Origin: Pirellulales bacterium
GTDB lineage: Bacteria > Planctomycetota > Planctomycetia > Pirellulales > JAICIG01
Reading direction: 5' to 3'
NCBI GenBank assembly: GCA_035533075.1
Contig: DATLUO010000039.1
Location: 54,433-118,432, forward strand
DNA: 64,000 nucleotides
Shown here piece after piece: positions 15,552-23,274 of the stretch; position 1 is the first letter of the stretch, and every line of letters begins with the position of its first letter. Made by a program: the position numbers and the translations under genes. The notes under the pieces are model-generated. The model saw nothing but the letters and a program-made list of their open reading frames with translations. It made no database searches and was not told the origin of the DNA.

Positions 15552-15959
15552 CTAATAGTGTGCGAGCGGAACGGGCGGGTGAAAATGCGTATGCGGTAGG
15601 TTTGTCGCCTGAGCGTTTAAGCCGTTCAACACGCGGCGGCAGGGCGGGCACTCGGCCAGGTGCTGCTCGACCTGGCTCAGGAATTTACCGTGTAATTTGC
15701 CGGCGCGATAATCGGGCAGAACGGGGCGGACCTGGCTGCAATAGAGGCCACCGTGAAAGTAGTCGTCGGCCGCATGCCGCGCGGGAATGAAATGGGCAGT
15801 CAACAAGATTGCCACCGCCGCCGCGGCGGTGACGCCAGCCGCGCGCCAGGCGATCGTGCGCCGTCGCTTGGCTCGCATTCGTCCGGCCAGGCCGTGCAAA
15901 GTGCCTGCCGGGCAGGCCGTCCAGTCACCATTCGTTCGAGCTTCGTTCACCATACCCAT
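15552..15959 (-). CDS. Small membrane protein with zinc-finger HC2-like motif
   Basis: A 135-residue protein with one hydrophobic helix (VTAAAAVAILLTAHFI, about residues 40-57) and a C-terminal HLAECPPCRRVL motif, the H-x3-C-x2-C pattern of anti-sigma-factor zinc fingers (zf-HC2). The order is reversed relative to a typical anti-sigma factor, whose zinc finger is N-terminal and cytoplasmic, so the motif here may be extracytoplasmic. It lies 9 bases after the Crp/Fnr gene, suggesting cotranscription. No ECF sigma gene is nearby, so an anti-sigma role is not supported by context. Start choice among GTG/ATG at 15962-15953 is uncertain. Confidence 0.6.
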   Translation of the reverse strand: MGMVNEARTNGDWTACPAGTLHGLAGRMRAKRRRTIAWRAAGVTAAAAVAILLTAHFIPARHAADDYFHGGLYCSQVRPVLPDYRAGKLHGKFLSQVEQHLAECPPCRRVLNGLNAQATNLPHTHFHPPVPLAHY

Positions 15960-15968
15960 CACTCAATC

Positions 15969-16733
15969 TTACCGGTTCGGGCGCGGAAAATTTGTGAGCT
16001 TGCTCACACTTGCGGCGCGGCCATTGTCAGCGGACGGCGGAAGCGCGGCGCTGCCGATCGAATCGGCCAGGCGAGCGCGGTCGGTCAGGACGATGGTGCG
16101 GCGGACCACTTTGACCAGCCCTTCGCGCTGCAGTTCGCCCAACCGCAAGGTGACCGACTCTCGAGTGGTTCCGATCACGTCGGCCAGATCCTGGTGCGAG
16201 ACTTTCAGCCCAATGCGCGTGCCATCGGGCGATGCCTGGCCGTAGTCGCCCGCCAGTTCCAGCAGCAAATGGACCAGACGGTCACGGCTGGAGCGAAACA
16301 GCAGGTGTTGCAAGCGGCGTTCGATCCGCCGTCTCCGCAAGCCGATGAGCTTGGTGATGGCCAGCGAGAGCGGCGCATGGCGCGACATCAGCGATTCAAG
16401 TGCTTCGCGAGGTATCTCGACGACGGTCGAGGCGGCGAGCGTCTCGGCATACTCTTCTCGCGAGCCCACGCCGGCGACGGCCAATTCGCCGAACAGGTCG
16501 CCCGGCTCGAGGAAGGCCAGGATGGTCTGTTTGCCATCGTCGTTCAGGCTGACCAGGCGCGCCCGGCCGTCGGCGAGCAAGAGCACCGAATCGGCGGCGT
16601 CGCGGGGCGAATAAACAAACGTCCTCGGCGGAAAAACTTTGGCCCGCGCTCGTGCTTCGAGCTCAGCCAGCTCCACGGTGTTGAGCCGTTCGAACAAGCC
16701 GCAGTGCTTCAGGTGCCACAGTCGCTCTGCCAT
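15969..16733 (-). CDS. Crp/Fnr family transcription regulator
   Basis: A 254-residue regulator. The cyclic-nucleotide-binding-type beta barrel covers about residues 10-130 (FVYSPRDAADSVLLLADGRARLV and EPGDLFGELAVAG), then the dimer helix and a winged helix-turn-helix (HQDLADVIGTTRESVTLRLGELQREGLV, about 185-215). No N-terminal Fnr cysteine cluster is present, so it is unlikely to carry an Fe-S cluster. The family usually responds to small effectors or redox state, and its place beside peroxiredoxin and redoxin genes suggests control of oxidative functions, which is inference. The ATG at 16733 follows the acetyltransferase stop by 4 bases. Confidence 0.88.
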   Translation of the reverse strand: MAERLWHLKHCGLFERLNTVELAELEARARAKVFPPRTFVYSPRDAADSVLLLADGRARLVSLNDDGKQTILAFLEPGDLFGELAVAGVGSREEYAETLAASTVVEIPREALESLMSRHAPLSLAITKLIGLRRRRIERRLQHLLFRSSRDRLVHLLLELAGDYGQASPDGTRIGLKVSHQDLADVIGTTRESVTLRLGELQREGLVKVVRRTIVLTDRARLADSIGSAALPPSADNGRAASVSKLTNFPRPNR

Positions 16734-16737
16734 TCGA

Positions 16738-17199
16738 TTATCGTAGACCGGTCGGATGAGTTCCGCAAAGGCCGAGCTTCTCGGCGGCGCGGACCGACGC
16801 GCGGTTCTCGGGGTGGATGACCGACACCAACCGGACGAAACTGAACTCATTCCAGCCGTATTCCATCACGGCCTGTGCGATCTCGGTGGCCAGCCCGCGG
16901 CCCCAATACTCCGGCCGCAACCGCCAGCCAAGCTCCACGTCGGGCGGAAAGCCGTCGTTGAAACCGCAAAAGCCGATCAACTCGGCGTCGTCGCGGTGGA
17001 TGACCGGCCACAGGATCCAGCCGCGCGTCTTGGCTGTTTGAATCCCGCCGTTGACGAACGCCTTAATCCGCTCGTCGGGCGACGGCTCGACGCCGATGTA
17101 TTTGAGCACGCGCGGATCGGTCGCCAGCGGCTTATACCGCTTCCAATCGTCGGGCACCCAGTCGCGGATGAAGAGGCGTTCGGTTTCAACGAGGACCAT
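16738..17199 (-). CDS. GNAT family acetyltransferase, short C-terminus
   Basis: A 153-residue GNAT enzyme of the RimJ/RimL type: TERLFIRDWVPDDW at the start, LIGFCGF, VELGWRLRPEYWGRGLATEIAQAVMEYGW (the acetyl-CoA-binding motif A) and HPENRASVRAAEKLG. The family continues for some 20 more residues after EKLG with a final strand, but here the frame ends CGTHPTGLR, so the last strand appears lost or shifted. The enzyme would acetylate an N-terminal amine or small molecule, target unknown. ATG 17199 is preferred to 17208. It is followed closely by the Crp/Fnr gene. Confidence 0.75.
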   Translation of the reverse strand: MVLVETERLFIRDWVPDDWKRYKPLATDPRVLKYIGVEPSPDERIKAFVNGGIQTAKTRGWILWPVIHRDDAELIGFCGFNDGFPPDVELGWRLRPEYWGRGLATEIAQAVMEYGWNEFSFVRLVSVIHPENRASVRAAEKLGLCGTHPTGLR

Positions 17200-17286
17200 A
17201 GCGAACACGGCAAACGAGCAACCGGTGCGAGATAGACATTGACCCGCGCCCCACTTCCACTAAAATGTTGCGACTCTTGAGGTTAA

Positions 17287-18816
17287 ATGCAAGCAGCGAT
17301 GCCTTCTCCCGCACCCGACCTGACCGACGACCGTTCTCCCGGCATGCACGAGGCCTCTCGCCGTGAGAAGCTGCGCCGGCTGGAAGAACTGGGCCTCGAT
17401 CCTTGGGGCCAGCGCTTCGACGACCACCAGCCGATCGCCGCAATTCGTGCTCGTGAAGGCGAAATCACGGTCGAGCCGGCTCCGCCGGACGCCAAACAGC
17501 GGCCCCAGCAGCATGGCCCCCAAGTTCGGGCGGCCGGCCGCGTTGTCTTGCAGCGGCCCCAGGGGAAGCTGATCTTTTTGACCATCCGCGACTGGACCGA
17601 GCAGATTCAGGTGTTCATCGGCCGCGCTCAGGTGGGCGAAGAAAACTGGGCCTTGGCCGAATGCCTCGACCTGGGCGACCTGGTCGGCGTCGACGGCGAG
17701 CTGAAGCACACCAACAAGGGCGAGCTGACGATCTTCGCCGAAAAGCTCCATTTTCTGGCCAAGTCGATCGAGCCGCATCCCGACAAGCACAAGGGCCTGC
17801 ACGACCCCGAGCTGCGGCAGCGGATGCGGTATCTCGACCTCATTTACACTGAGGGCGTGCTGCCGCGGTTCTTGAACCGCACGAAGGTCGTGCAATCGGT
17901 CCGGCAGACGCTGGCCGGCGAGCGGTTCGTCGAGATCGAAGGGCCGACGCTGCACTCCATCGCCGGCGGCGCGGCGGCCCGGCCCTTCAAAACGCACCAC
18001 AACGCGCTCGACATTCCGCTTTTTCTGCGGATCGCCCTGGAGCTGCACCTCAAGCGGCTGCTGGTCGGCGGAATCGAGCGGGTCTATGAGCTGGGCCGCG
18101 TCTACCGCAACGAAGGCATCAGCCCCAAGCACAACCCCGAGTTCACCATGCTCGAGGTGTATCAGGCTTACGGCGACTATCAGAGCATGATGGACCTGAC
18201 GGAGAAGATCATCGTCGAGGCGATCCAGGCGACCGGGCAGCCGTTCACGCTGCCCTGGGGCGAGGCCACGATCGACTTCACGCCGCCCTTTGCCCGAAAG
18301 ACCTACGACGAGTTGTTCGAGGAGCACACCGGCGTTTCGCCCGGCGACACGGCCGGCGTGAAGAAGCTGGCCGACGAAATCGGTTTTGCCACCGAGGGCA
18401 AGCACCCCGATGTGATCAAGAGCTTCGTGTTCGAAGAGCGGGTCGAAGACCGGCTGACGGGGCCGGTGTTCGTGCTCGATTACCCGGCCAGTGTTTGCCC
18501 GTTGACGAAGCGGAAGCGGTCGGACCCCGACATGGCCGAGCGTTTCGAGTTGTTCGTGCAGGGCATGGAAGTGGCCAACGCCTATACCGAGTTGAACGAC
18601 CCCGATTTGCAGGAGCAGCTTTTCCGCACGCAGTTGGCCGGGCAAAAAGAGGAAGACTCGATGGCCAAGATGGACCACGACTTCATCCGCTCGTTGCGGC
18701 ACGGCATGCCGCCGGCCGGCGGTCTGGGCATCGGCATCGACCGGCTGGTGATGTTGTTGACCAATAGTCAGAGCATACGCGATGTGATTTTGTTCCCTTT
18801 ATTGAGACCCGAGTAG
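17287..18816 (+). CDS. lysS: Lysyl-tRNA synthetase, class II
   Basis: A 509-residue class II lysyl-tRNA synthetase of normal length. The N-terminal OB-fold anticodon-binding domain (about 65-185) is followed by the catalytic core: motif 2 ERVYELGRVYRNEGISPKHNPEFTM split around residue 265, and motif 3 GGLGIGIDRLVMLLT near 480. The LysS-typical MRYLDLI precedes the core. It charges tRNA-Lys in the cytoplasm. The last codon GAG is followed by a TAG that belongs to the first arm of palindrome A copy 2, so the repeat provides the stop codon. It stands as a single gene, divergent from the acetyltransferase across about 90 bases. Confidence 0.96.
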   Translation: MQAAMPSPAPDLTDDRSPGMHEASRREKLRRLEELGLDPWGQRFDDHQPIAAIRAREGEITVEPAPPDAKQRPQQHGPQVRAAGRVVLQRPQGKLIFLTIRDWTEQIQVFIGRAQVGEENWALAECLDLGDLVGVDGELKHTNKGELTIFAEKLHFLAKSIEPHPDKHKGLHDPELRQRMRYLDLIYTEGVLPRFLNRTKVVQSVRQTLAGERFVEIEGPTLHSIAGGAAARPFKTHHNALDIPLFLRIALELHLKRLLVGGIERVYELGRVYRNEGISPKHNPEFTMLEVYQAYGDYQSMMDLTEKIIVEAIQATGQPFTLPWGEATIDFTPPFARKTYDELFEEHTGVSPGDTAGVKKLADEIGFATEGKHPDVIKSFVFEERVEDRLTGPVFVLDYPASVCPLTKRKRSDPDMAERFELFVQGMEVANAYTELNDPDLQEQLFRTQLAGQKEEDSMAKMDHDFIRSLRHGMPPAGGLGIGIDRLVMLLTNSQSIRDVILFPLLRPE

Positions 18817-18905
18817 GGTGGGACCAGCGAGCTTGCGAGCGCCGGCCCACCGCGCAAGACGCCGATGGTGGGCCGGCGCTCGCAAGCTCGCTGGTCCCAC
18901 CCTAC
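18813..18905. repeat. Palindrome family A, complete copy 2
   Basis: Arms 18813-18851 and 18867-18905 are identical to those of the copy at 4322-4414 (39 bp, perfect) and again enclose exactly 15 nt, but the loop sequence differs (GCGCAAGACGCCGAT here). The outer TAGTGAGTTGG arms are absent. The element begins on the last base of the final lysS sense codon and ends 19 bases before the next start codon. Confidence 0.93.
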
Positions 18906-18924
18906 AAATTGCCAAGGATGGCTC

Positions 18925-20541
18925 ATGTATAAGTTGCTTCTCTGCTGGCGGTATCTCCGCACACGTTATATCGCGCTGGCCTCGGTGATCAGCGTCACGC
19001 TGGGCGTGGCCACCATGATCGTGGTCAACGCCGTGATGTCTGGCTTCTCGCACGAGATGAAGAACCGCATCCACGGCATCCTCTCCGACGTGATCTTCGA
19101 GTCGCACAGCGCGACCGGCTTCGACGACCCCGAATATCACATCGAGCACATCCGCCGCGTGGCGGGCGACGATATCGCCGGCATGACGCCCACCGTCCAT
19201 GTGCCGGCCATGCTCACGTTCGAGTATTCCGGCACCCACCACACGCGGCCGGTGACGCTGATCGGCATCGACGAAGAGACGCAAAGCCAGGCCAGCGATT
19301 TCGGAAAGTACCTGCTCCATCCGGCCAACCGCGAACAGATGAGCTTCGAGCTGCGCGACGGCGGGTTCGACACGGCCGACCGCCAGGCCGGCGCTCCGGC
19401 CGCCGGCCGCCGCGTGTTGGGCACGGCCGGCTGGTCGCATCGCCGTGAGTGGGTTGAGTGGAAAAAGGCGTTCGACGCCGCCCATCCGCAACGGGTCGAA
19501 CCGCCGGAACCGGAAGGCGAACAAGCTGCGGTCGGAGAAGTGGGCGACGAGTCGGTCGTGCTGATTTCGGCGACCGAGGAACCGCCGGCCGCCGATACCG
19601 AAGCCGACCAGGAACAAGCCCCGGCCGGCTCGCCCGCCATCGACCCGTTCAAGCCGCGGGGCGACGTGTTCGATCCGGCCGCCGAGCAACACACCGGGCT
19701 GGTGCTGGGAATCGCGCTGTCGAGCTATCGCGACGACAACGGCAAGGAGCGGTTTCTGCTCTTGCCGGGCGACGACGTGATGCTCACCTTTCCCAACGCC
19801 GCCGTCCCGCCGGGAGCCGCCAACGGCAAGTTCACCATCGTCGATTTCTACGAAAGCAAAATGAGCGAGTACGACTCGACCTTCGTATTCGTGCCGATCC
19901 AGGAGCTGCAGCGGCTGCAAGGCACGCTCGACCCCAGCACCGGTGTGGGGCGGGCCAACAGCATTCAAATCCGGCTCAAGAACGAGGCCCACGCCGACCT
20001 GGTGCGCGACAAACTACGCAAGGCGTTTCCGATGGAGCTCTACGCGGTCTCGACCTGGCGCGACAAGCAGGGGCCGCTGTTGGCCGCCGTGCAGATGGAG
20101 ACCGCCATCCTCAACATCCTGCTGTTTTTGATCGTCGCCGTGGCCGGGTTCGGCATTCTGGCGATCTTTTTCATGATCGTGGTCGAAAAGACGCGCGACA
20201 TCGGCGTGCTCAAGGCGCTGGGCGCGTCGGGCCGCGGCATCATGGGCATTTTCCTGTCGTACGGGCTGTCGCTGGGCATGATCGGTTCCGGCGTGGGCAT
20301 GCTGCTGGGCCTGTGGTTCGTGATCAACATCAACCAGGTCGCGCGTGGCCTGAGTTGGCTGACGGGGCACGAAGTATTCGACCCGTCGATTTATTATTTC
20401 TACAAAATTCCGACGATCATCGAGCCGTATACGGTGGCTTGGATCGTCGGTGGGGCGATGCTGATCGCGGTGCTGGCCAGCGTGCTGCCGGCCCGCCGCG
20501 CCGCCCGTCTGCACCCTGTGGAGGCCCTCCGCTATGAGTGA
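18925..20541 (+). CDS. ABC transporter permease, LolC/LolE-MacB type
   Basis: A 538-residue permease. The first membrane helix (about 16-40, IALASVISVTLGVATMIVVNAVMSGF) is followed by a periplasmic domain of about 340 residues, then three helices at the C-terminus with the MacB/FtsX signature IGVLKALGASGRGIMGIFL and a closing VLPARRAARLHPVEALRYE. Residues about 195-240 are an acidic Pro/Glu/Ala-rich insert, absent from standard LolC/E. The ATG at 18925 has AAGGATGG before it. It overlaps the ATPase gene by eight bases. The pair likely extracts lipoproteins or exports a hydrophobic substrate, as for LolCDE. Only one permease is present, so a homodimer is expected. Confidence 0.88.
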   Translation: MYKLLLCWRYLRTRYIALASVISVTLGVATMIVVNAVMSGFSHEMKNRIHGILSDVIFESHSATGFDDPEYHIEHIRRVAGDDIAGMTPTVHVPAMLTFEYSGTHHTRPVTLIGIDEETQSQASDFGKYLLHPANREQMSFELRDGGFDTADRQAGAPAAGRRVLGTAGWSHRREWVEWKKAFDAAHPQRVEPPEPEGEQAAVGEVGDESVVLISATEEPPAADTEADQEQAPAGSPAIDPFKPRGDVFDPAAEQHTGLVLGIALSSYRDDNGKERFLLLPGDDVMLTFPNAAVPPGAANGKFTIVDFYESKMSEYDSTFVFVPIQELQRLQGTLDPSTGVGRANSIQIRLKNEAHADLVRDKLRKAFPMELYAVSTWRDKQGPLLAAVQMETAILNILLFLIVAVAGFGILAIFFMIVVEKTRDIGVLKALGASGRGIMGIFLSYGLSLGMIGSGVGMLLGLWFVININQVARGLSWLTGHEVFDPSIYYFYKIPTIIEPYTVAWIVGGAMLIAVLASVLPARRAARLHPVEALRYE

Positions 20542-21313
20542 CACGAAGTCCGCCGCCGCCTTGCGCTCGCCGCGCCGCCGCAACGAACCGCTGCGGAATG
20601 CCGCAAGTTCCGACGAAAGCTCAGGCATGCTCCGCTCGGTCGGACTCGTCAAGACGTATCGCAAGGGCGGGGTGGTCATTCCGGTGCTGCGCGGCGTCGA
20701 TCTGGAGGTCCGCCGCGGCGAGTTTCTGGCGATCATCGGGCAAAGCGGTTCGGGCAAGAGCACCTTGCTGCACATCCTGGGCACGCTCGACGCGCCCGAC
20801 GCCGGCGAGGTGCATTACCAAGGTCGCCGCATCGATAACCTGCCGCTCTCCGCCCGCGACCGCGTGCGCAACGGCCAGATCGGCATGATCTTTCAGTTCT
20901 ATCACCTGCTGCCGGAGCTGACAGCCTGGGAGAACGTGCTTTCGCCGCTGATGATTTCCTCCAGCGTCTGGAGCTACTGGCGCAAGCGGCGGGAGCACGC
21001 CGAGCGCGCCAAGCAGTTGCTCGACCTGGTGGGGCTGGGGCACCGGCTGAAGCATCGGCCGCGCGAGCTATCGGGCGGCGAGATGCAACGCGCGGCCATC
21101 GCGCGGGCCCTCATTTCCGGGCCGCAGGTTTTGTTGGCCGACGAGCCGACCGGCAATCTCGACCACGGCACCGGCCAGGAGATTTTGCAGATTCTCAGCG
21201 ACTTGAACCGCCGGCAGAGCCTGACCATCGTGATGGTCACGCACGACCTGGCCATCGCCGACCGCGCCGATCGCGTGGTCCGCCTCGTTGAAGGACGGGC
21301 GGAACGAGCGTAG
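20534..21313 (+). CDS. lolD: ABC transporter ATP-binding protein, LolD-like
   Basis: A 259-residue ATPase of the LolD/MacB type: Walker A GQSGSGKST (about 69-77), Q-loop MIFQFYHLLPELTAWENV, signature LSGGE (179-183), Walker B VLLADEP (199-205) and the TGNLD motif after it. It powers the preceding permease. The first 32 residues are a Ser/Arg-rich extension not needed for the fold, and an in-frame ATG at residue 32 (20627) would give a standard N-terminus. An insertion SSSVWSYWRKRREHAERAK in the helical region is usual for planctomycete relatives. The stop is followed by mobile-element debris. Confidence 0.88.
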   Translation: MSDTKSAAALRSPRRRNEPLRNAASSDESSGMLRSVGLVKTYRKGGVVIPVLRGVDLEVRRGEFLAIIGQSGSGKSTLLHILGTLDAPDAGEVHYQGRRIDNLPLSARDRVRNGQIGMIFQFYHLLPELTAWENVLSPLMISSSVWSYWRKRREHAERAKQLLDLVGLGHRLKHRPRELSGGEMQRAAIARALISGPQVLLADEPTGNLDHGTGQEILQILSDLNRRQSLTIVMVTHDLAIADRADRVVRLVEGRAERA

Positions 21314-21449
21314 GTTATGGCTTGCCGGTTGATAACATATTCGTCGATGTGAGTGTCCTCATGCACTCTGACGCACTCCCTCCTGATCTGATTGATGACA
21401 GGATTGTTCCGAGGCCGTATGCGGGCACAAGCGGCGAACAACCCGCAAC

Positions 21450-21841
21450 AAGGATGAGAAACGCGGTACGCCCGAGGGCGCACCGATCTCACCGCTATTA
21501 AGCAATCTGTACATGCGCCGGTTTCTGCTCGGTTGGAGGCAACCGGGACATGAACAGCGCCTACGCGCTCAGATCGTAAACTATGCCGATGACTTCGTGA
21601 TCTGCTGCCGCGGCACCGCCGACGAGGCGATGGCCGTGATGCGGAGCATGATGGCACGGTTGAAGTTGACGGTCAACGAGACGAAGACGCGCATTTGCCA
21701 AGTGCCGCACGATTCGTTTGACTTCTTGGGTTACACGATTGGCCGATGCTACTCGCAGCGCACGGGCCGGGCCTATATCGACACGCGACCGTCGCCAAAG
21801 AAGGTCGAGCGGATATGCCGCGAGATCGGCGAGCTGCGCGA
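21450..21841 (+). pseudogene. Internal fragment of a group II intron reverse transcriptase/maturase
   Basis: The frame encodes KRGTPEGAPISPLLSNLYM, then QIVNYADDFVICCRG with the YADD catalytic motif, LTVNETKTRICQVPHDSFDFLGYTIG and RPSPKKVERICREIGEL. These are the palm motifs of LtrA-type reverse transcriptases. The fingers, maturase (X) and endonuclease domains are missing, as are recognisable intron RNA domains. The right edge joins a truncated aspartyl protease gene read on the other strand at about 21842. The 136 bases to the left (21314-21449) show nothing I can name. Confidence 0.88.
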
Positions 21842-22139
21842 TCACATCCATCGTGCAATCGCGGCCCTGAATCGTGGGCCGCACAGCGTCATTCATGTCG
21901 GCTTCAACGACGCCCACGCTGCTGGTCACGCGGCGCCTTGAGTGCCGCTTGAGCCCAAGCTGTTGAATGAGCCGGGCCGGCAACGACAAAAGCGTTGCTC
22001 CGGTATCCGCCAGGGCGTCGCTGACGGTGACGCGGCGAACCTTTTCGCTGGGAATCAATCCTCGCTCGGCATCCCAGAGGTCTTGCAGGTTCTCGATCAT
22101 CGCCACAGTGACGGTGCGACCCATTTCAACAGACTCCAT
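21842..22139 (-). pseudogene. 5' part of a retropepsin-like aspartyl protease gene
   Basis: About 99 codons from the ATG at 22139 (with GGAGGAACC before it): MGRTVTVAMIENLQDLWD, then DALADTGATLLSLPARLI with the catalytic DTG at about 45-47, and VGVVEADMNDAVRPTIQGRDC. This is a bacterial retropepsin-like (clan AA) family of about 140 residues. The final third is missing: after GRDCTMDVI the frame continues antisense into the reverse-transcriptase fragment. The active-site half is intact but a dimer could not form its flap region. Confidence 0.75.
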
Positions 22140-22196
22140 GATGGTTCCTCCCTCGTTTGCCAATAACTGCCCCTTGTTCTATTTGGCCGGCCTTAA

Positions 22197-22961
22197 CTAG
22201 GTCCGTTTGGGCAACTGCCGCGCCGCGAGCTGGTCGGCGATCCACTCGACCTGCCCGGAGCAATTGCGAAAGATTTGCGCGGGCCACTGGTCGGGATGAT
22301 AGGGGCCGTGAAACACGTCGCGCAAGGCGATGGCTTTCTCGCCGCCGGCGACCAGAAAGAGCACTTTCTTGGCGTGACAGAGCACGGGCGCCGTCAGCGT
22401 GATGCGATGCGTGTGCAGCTTCTGCACCCAGTTGGCCACCACCCAACGCTGTTTTTCGTGCAGTGCGGCCGTTTGCGGAAAGAGCGACGCGGTGTGACCG
22501 TCGGGTCCCAGGCCCATCAAGGCCAGGTCGAAATTCGGCGGCTGGGCGGCGGGCGGCTGAAAGAACCGCCGTAGTTCGTCTTCGTAGGCCTGCGCGGCGG
22601 CCGCGGCGTCGGGCAGTTCGGCCTGGATGCGATGCACGTTCTCGGCCGGCAGCGGCACTTTCGAAAGCATGGCCTCCTGGGCCATGCGATAGTTGCTGTC
22701 GACGTGGTCCGGCGGAACGTGGCGTTCGTCGCCCCAAAAAAAGTGGATTTTGTCCCAGGCAAGCTGGCCGCGATACGGCGCATTGGGGTCCGCCAACAGA
22801 GCGTAAAAATCGCGCGGCGTCGAACCGCCCGACAACGCGACGGTAAACCGCCCCTGCTGCTGGACGGCCTTTTGTGCATAGGCCAAAAATGCCTCGGCGG
22901 CGGCGCGACTGAGCGCAACACCATTCTCGACGATTTTGATGTGGGGCGACGGTTGGGCCAC
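22197..22961 (-). CDS. pgl: 6-phosphogluconolactonase
   Basis: A 254-residue protein of the glucosamine/galactosamine-6-phosphate isomerase fold, Pgl (DevB) branch. Diagnostic segments are FTVALSGGSTPRDFYALLA, IHFFWGDERHVPPDHVDSNYRMA and ALMGLGPDGHTASLFP. It hydrolyses 6-phosphogluconolactone in the oxidative pentose phosphate pathway in the cytoplasm. The start appears to be GTG at 22961, since the family-like sequence begins there and no ATG lies just before it. There is no zwf or gnd beside it. It ends 58 bases from the protease remnant start, so it escaped the local decay. Confidence 0.94.
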   Translation of the reverse strand: MAQPSPHIKIVENGVALSRAAAEAFLAYAQKAVQQQGRFTVALSGGSTPRDFYALLADPNAPYRGQLAWDKIHFFWGDERHVPPDHVDSNYRMAQEAMLSKVPLPAENVHRIQAELPDAAAAAQAYEDELRRFFQPPAAQPPNFDLALMGLGPDGHTASLFPQTAALHEKQRWVVANWVQKLHTHRITLTAPVLCHAKKVLFLVAGGEKAIALRDVFHGPYHPDQWPAQIFRNCSGQVEWIADQLAARQLPKRT

Positions 22962-23095
22962 GGCGTGCCTCGGTTCGGTTGCGATCGTGCAGTGGGACTG
23001 GCGAAGACCTGCCTTCTACTGAGGCATTATAACGTGAGCCGAGCGGAATAAAACGCCGGTCGGTTGAACTTCATCCGGCCGAGAATGCAATGTCG

Positions 23096-23253
23096 GCGGT
23101 GGCTGGGGCAGAGCTTGCCCAAGTGGCGGCCGGCGCTTCGCTTATCTCGGCGGCCAAGCGATGCCCCGGTTGGATGCACCGGGGCATCGCTTGGCCGTCA
23201 AGCTTTTGAAGGGCGCCAGCCGCTATCTGGCCAAGCTCTGCCCCAGCCACCGC
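23096..23253. repeat. Palindrome family B, copy 1
   Basis: Outer arms GCGGTGGCTGGGGCAGAGC (from 23096) and GCTCTGCCCCAGCCACCGC (to 23253) pair perfectly for 19 bp. Inner arms CGGCCAAGCGATGCCCCGG and CCGGGGCATCGCTTGGCCG (23151-23169, 23179-23197) form a second long stem, so the 158-base element folds into one tall hairpin. A diverged copy is at 58105-58260 and a half-arm at 49490-49513. It occupies most of the 313-base gap between pgl and rsmD, which has no gene. Confidence 0.9.
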
Positions 23254-23274
23254 TTTTCCTCGCGGCAAAACGTC

